From: Galerina marginata
Taxonomy: Eukaryota > Basidiomycota > Agaricomycetes > Agaricales > Galerinaceae
Assembly: GCA_023014335.1 (NCBI GenBank)
Contig: JAECYW010000005.1
Span: 558,001 to 622,000 of the forward strand
Length of the DNA: 64,000 bases
Direction: 5' to 3'
A program made the position numbers and the translations under genes. Below, piece after piece: positions 60,879 to 64,000 of the stretch. The notes beneath the pieces were generated by a model. That model did not search any database and was not told the origin of the DNA. It saw only the letters and a list, made by a program, of their open reading frames with translations. Within the stretch, counting starts at the first letter, position 1. Each line of letters begins with the position of its first letter.

Positions 60879-61439
60879 CAAGGAGGTGTCAGTAAAAAAA
60901 ATTATGACATGGGGTCAGATTTTTTTCTAAGGGCCAGATCGTTGGACTAACTAACCACTGTGGGAATATATTTCCAAAGTAGGTAAATTTACATAATCTT
61001 ATCAGCACAATCCTGCCATTTTTGCCCTTGTTGCTTGCACAGCTGACTTTGTTGCTTCTCCACTCAACTCCTTCATTGTTTCTACAGCCTTTAATTTGTT
61101 CCCAGGAAAGGCTGACACCTCCATTTATTCAGTTTGTCCTTCATACAAATGCAATTCAGGTGAACCGCCATAAAACTGACTTTGTGAGAGCATCTTCAAA
61201 AACTACTGCCTTGTCTTTTTCTTTTTCACTGCTTTATGATGTAAATGGGTGCTATTTCTCATTAATCCCTCAGTTTTGATGCCCCACCATACCCATAGAA
61301 GTTAAATTGGATGTAAAATGGTATTTAACAGCTGCTTCAGCCTGAAATATTGACTATGTAAATTTATTTTTTAAGGACTGGTTGGCCTGGACTAACTAAC
61401 CAACCCCATGTCGCATATTTTTTTACTGACCTCCCCTTG
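60879..61439. mobile_element. 561 bp hAT-like MITE
   Basis: A perfect 8-bp target duplication, CAAGACTA (60871-60878 and 61440-61447), flanks an element with terminal inverted repeats CAAGGAGGTGTCAGTAAA (left) and CAAGGGGAGGTCAGTAAA (right, inverted), extending about 37 bp to ACATGGGG. An 8-bp duplication is characteristic of hAT-superfamily elements. There is no transposase, so it is non-autonomous. The preserved duplication suggests a fairly recent insertion. Confidence 0.85.
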
Positions 61440-61447
61440 CAAGACTA

Positions 61448-63145
61448 GAGAAAACTATTGTACGCAACAAAGTCCAAGTTAAACTATGTGCTTCTAATTA
61501 CAGATATGCATTTGTATACAAAGTGCGGTAATAAGACAAAGACTGTGAACACGAGCCCACCTGTGCACCTAACTGACAGGCACAGGTCTCTAGCGTCTAA
61601 ACAAATAGGGACAGATATCCAAAGAATAGGACCCACAACTACGGTGCTGACACAGCACCACCTGACAAATCAAGTAACAAGCTTGCAAACCCAGAACACG
61701 AGGGACAGGAACTGCCAAGTCTCGACCGTGATGGCTTCTCAAGTCTTGACCTTACTGTAAAAGGAAGGATTGCTGAGCCAAGTCCCATGGACATCTCGGG
61801 CAAACAATGACGGACACAAATAACAGTGCGCACCTGGAGACTAAAATAAGATAAGATAAGATTACTGTGAAGGCCCATCCATCGAAACATATGGGCGCAT
61901 CTTCCACAACGCACAGATAAAGTCTAGAACTGGCACATTGGGGCGTGTCTTACAGTCTTGTATCAACAAGAACCTCTGGACATCCTTACCAAAGGAGTTA
62001 ATACAAACACATACCCGTGCCAACCAGAAAGATAGCTTATGCAAGAAACAGAAAGCTTAGTAAACAAGAAACTTGGCATCCAGTTCAGACATTTGTAAAA
62101 GGCCGAGTCATTCATTGTATCACATGTAAAATATTATTCTCAGTAGTATAAAAGCTGTACACATATGTAGAAAAAGACAAGCAATTTACTATCCACGAGA
62201 TTATATCTTGAACATTTACCAGAACCTCTTTGAGACTTCTAAGTGTTAACTTGACTTTGAGGAATTTTGAATAAACAGATTTATTTGTTTTAGACGGAAT
62301 TTCACCTTTTGTGATCAGAGTGAACATACTTGATTTTTGAAAGACTTCAGAATTTGAACAACAATCTCTTACACCTGTCATTACGAGTTCTTACATAGTA
62401 AAAGAACTCGTTTTCCACACTTGATAGCAGAAACAAATGATTCCTAACAGGAACGATGGAAATTCTCCCACTGCTTTATTTTTTGTGACTGACCCTGAAT
62501 TAAAAGTCTACAAATTTTGTAATAGTGGGAATTTTTTTTGACAGTGAGAATAGTTGTGTGATGCGCGTTGCTATAGGCTATTTTTAGCTTTTGTGTTTAA
62601 AAACCTAAGTTAGGATTAGATCTTTTGTACAGCGCTACTGAGCACTATGGCAAGTGTTCTTTTACTAAGCAAATTTAAGTTCTAAATTAACTACTATAGA
62701 CTGCTTAGAATACTCTAGCCTACCAAAACACTAGAAAAGCACACTAGAAACCCTATTCTAGCCTATAAACAATGAACTAATATGTTTTACTAGGAAAAAA
62801 AGATATTTACCTGTAAAAGTACTCAGAACTTAGGCTTTTCTACTAATTTCTGCCTATAACTACATAGAAGACACAACAAAGACAAAAAACCATGTAAAAG
62901 GCCACAAAAAGTGCCAGCAAAGCACTGGTATAGCCTAGAACTAAGGCAAAAGAAACCTAGAGAAAAAGGAACAACAGTTAGTAGGATACCTTGACCAGCA
63001 TACCATGGTAGTCCTCTCAAGAAAGGTACACTATCATCCTATCTGGAATGACTGGCATGCTGATAAAGAAGAAAGAAAGAAGCGATGAGCTGGCAGTTTA
63101 TGACAGTGTGAAATGTGTCATGTGATTTTGTTTTTTTAGGGTTAA
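61448..63145. other. AT-rich intergenic DNA, no gene seen
   Basis: No coding sequence is recognised. There is a TATAAAAG at 62148-62155 and a run of AGATAAGATAAGATAA near 61843-61860. A remnant of an LTR retrotransposon between 61.5 and 62.4 kb is conceivable, but I could not find paired LTRs. Confidence 0.35.
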
Positions 63146-63151
63146 GGTTCC

Positions 63152-63192
63152 AATGTGGCTGTGAGGCCTCCATCGCAACAGAGGCCTTACAG
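63152..63192. repeat. Hairpin repeat, copy 1
   Basis: TGTGAGGCCTC and GAGGCCTTACA pair across a 10-nt loop (CATCGCAACA). A near-identical hairpin lies at the window end. It could be the end structure of a transposon or part of a longer tandem repeat. Confidence 0.65.
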
Positions 63193-63960
63193 ACACCAAA
63201 TAACACCTAAAGTTAGGTTTATTTTGTATTTTAGCCATATCTCACTGATTTTTCAATCAAATCCAATGATTCTAACACCAATAAAAGGGGAAAATCAGAT
63301 GGTTTCATTCAATAGACAGAAAGTTGAAAAAATCCATCAAATTAGATAATATGTTAGGAAATGTGTATAATTGTAGTGCTCTGCTTCATGTTCTTCTACT
63401 TTCCCCTCACTTGGTTAAAAAACATTGCTCTGGTAATATTGGGAGTAAGATTTGGTGCATTTGAGTTTGAAATCTTTTTCCAAATGTCTTAAACACGATA
63501 AAAGTGGCTCAGATTGCAGAAATCACATGAAAAACAAGTCAAATCACTCAAAAAATGCACTTTTAATGTTATTGAACCCAGAGATCAATATTTATAGGTA
63601 TATAGCCATCCACCAAAGTCTTTAACTTTCCTAAATTACCAAATTCCTTTACTTTAAATGATTAAAATATCAAAATCTCCAAATTTTGCAATTTTGCAGT
63701 CATGTGACCTTTGCTCACAGACCACCATTCTATAGCCCTGAATTTTCTGCTTTTTATACATTTTATTTTAAAGACATCCATGAAAAACTCAGCTCAATAG
63801 AGTGAATAACATAAGTTGTAGTGATTTGATTGTGGCTGTGCAGAATACTTTGTGGCTGTGCATAAGGCCATTTGAAAGGCCTGAATTTTACAAATTGTTT
63901 GACATTATTTTTGTGAGAATTGACCCAGTAATGATTGAGATACTCTGAAAACGATATTTT

Positions 63961-64000
63961 GGTGTGGCTGTGAGACCTCCTTTGCGACAGAGGTCTCACA
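63961..64000. repeat. Hairpin repeat, copy 2, at the window end
   Basis: GTGGCTGTGAGACCTC, the loop CTTTGCGACA and GAGGTCTCACA form a perfect hairpin in the same orientation as the copy at 63152-63192, about 810 bp downstream. The repeat may continue beyond the window. Confidence 0.65.

Noticed and set aside
61448..62420. LTR retrotransposon remnant
   Set aside because: TATA-like and GATA-like words occur, but no paired LTR, primer-binding site or pol-derived peptide could be identified.
1..64000. tRNA or rRNA genes
   Set aside because: Scanning for B-box-like GGTTCGAATCC patterns and rRNA landmarks by eye gave no credible candidate. A covariance-model search would be needed to exclude them.

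Overview
This is nuclear DNA of a mushroom-forming basidiomycete (Agaricomycetes). The evidence is: coding exons cut by many 45-75 nt GT-AG introns; fungal families typical of Agaricomycetes (DUF6533 seven-helix protein, DUF3669 protein, F-box proteins, a laccase, subgroup-C-like chitinase, a white-collar-1-type photoreceptor); and two universal eukaryotic genes, RPL10 and the mitochondrial chaperone CBP3. I see no bacterial-type operon, CRISPR array or convincing tRNA gene.

Layout. 0-13 kb is a transposon graveyard. A minus-strand gene, whose intact paralogue lies at 16.2-17.9 kb, has been split into three pieces (about 0.6-1.2, 8.6-8.8 and 10.6-10.7 kb) by a 7.4 kb insertion with kilobase-scale inverted repeats and by a 1.8 kb terminal-inverted-repeat element; a 324 bp MITE lies just beyond. 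13-18 kb has an F-box gene, a broken phosphotransferase-like gene and the intact paralogue. 18-29.4 kb is the most interesting part: a secreted eight-module LysM protein (minus) and a very intron-rich secreted GH18 chitinase with chitin-binding modules (plus), divergent from one 1.2 kb intergenic region. 30-39 kb holds a frameshifted F-box gene, a DUF3669 gene with an in-frame stop, a DUF6533 membrane protein with an apparent 2-nt exon, and CBP3. 42.2-44.9 kb is a laccase made of about 21 exons, several of them microexons, with one non-canonical donor. 45-54.6 kb is gene-poor with a degenerate tandem duplication. 55.2-59.8 kb is a GC-rich core with RPL10 and the WC-1 photoreceptor in tandem. 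60-64 kb is AT-rich and repetitive, with a clean 561 bp hAT-like MITE with a perfect 8-bp target duplication.

How the genes fit together. The LysM protein and chitinase probably act on the same extracellular chitin, resembling the architecture known from fungal subgroup C chitinases and their neighbouring LysM genes. The laccase is secreted and may serve lignin or phenol oxidation or pigment formation. RPL10, CBP3 and WC-1 are housekeeping or sensory genes. Four genes in 15-45 kb each carry only one or two lesions, so either recent decay or base-level sequence errors should be considered. All exon models were made by eye and have not been checked against transcripts or databases.
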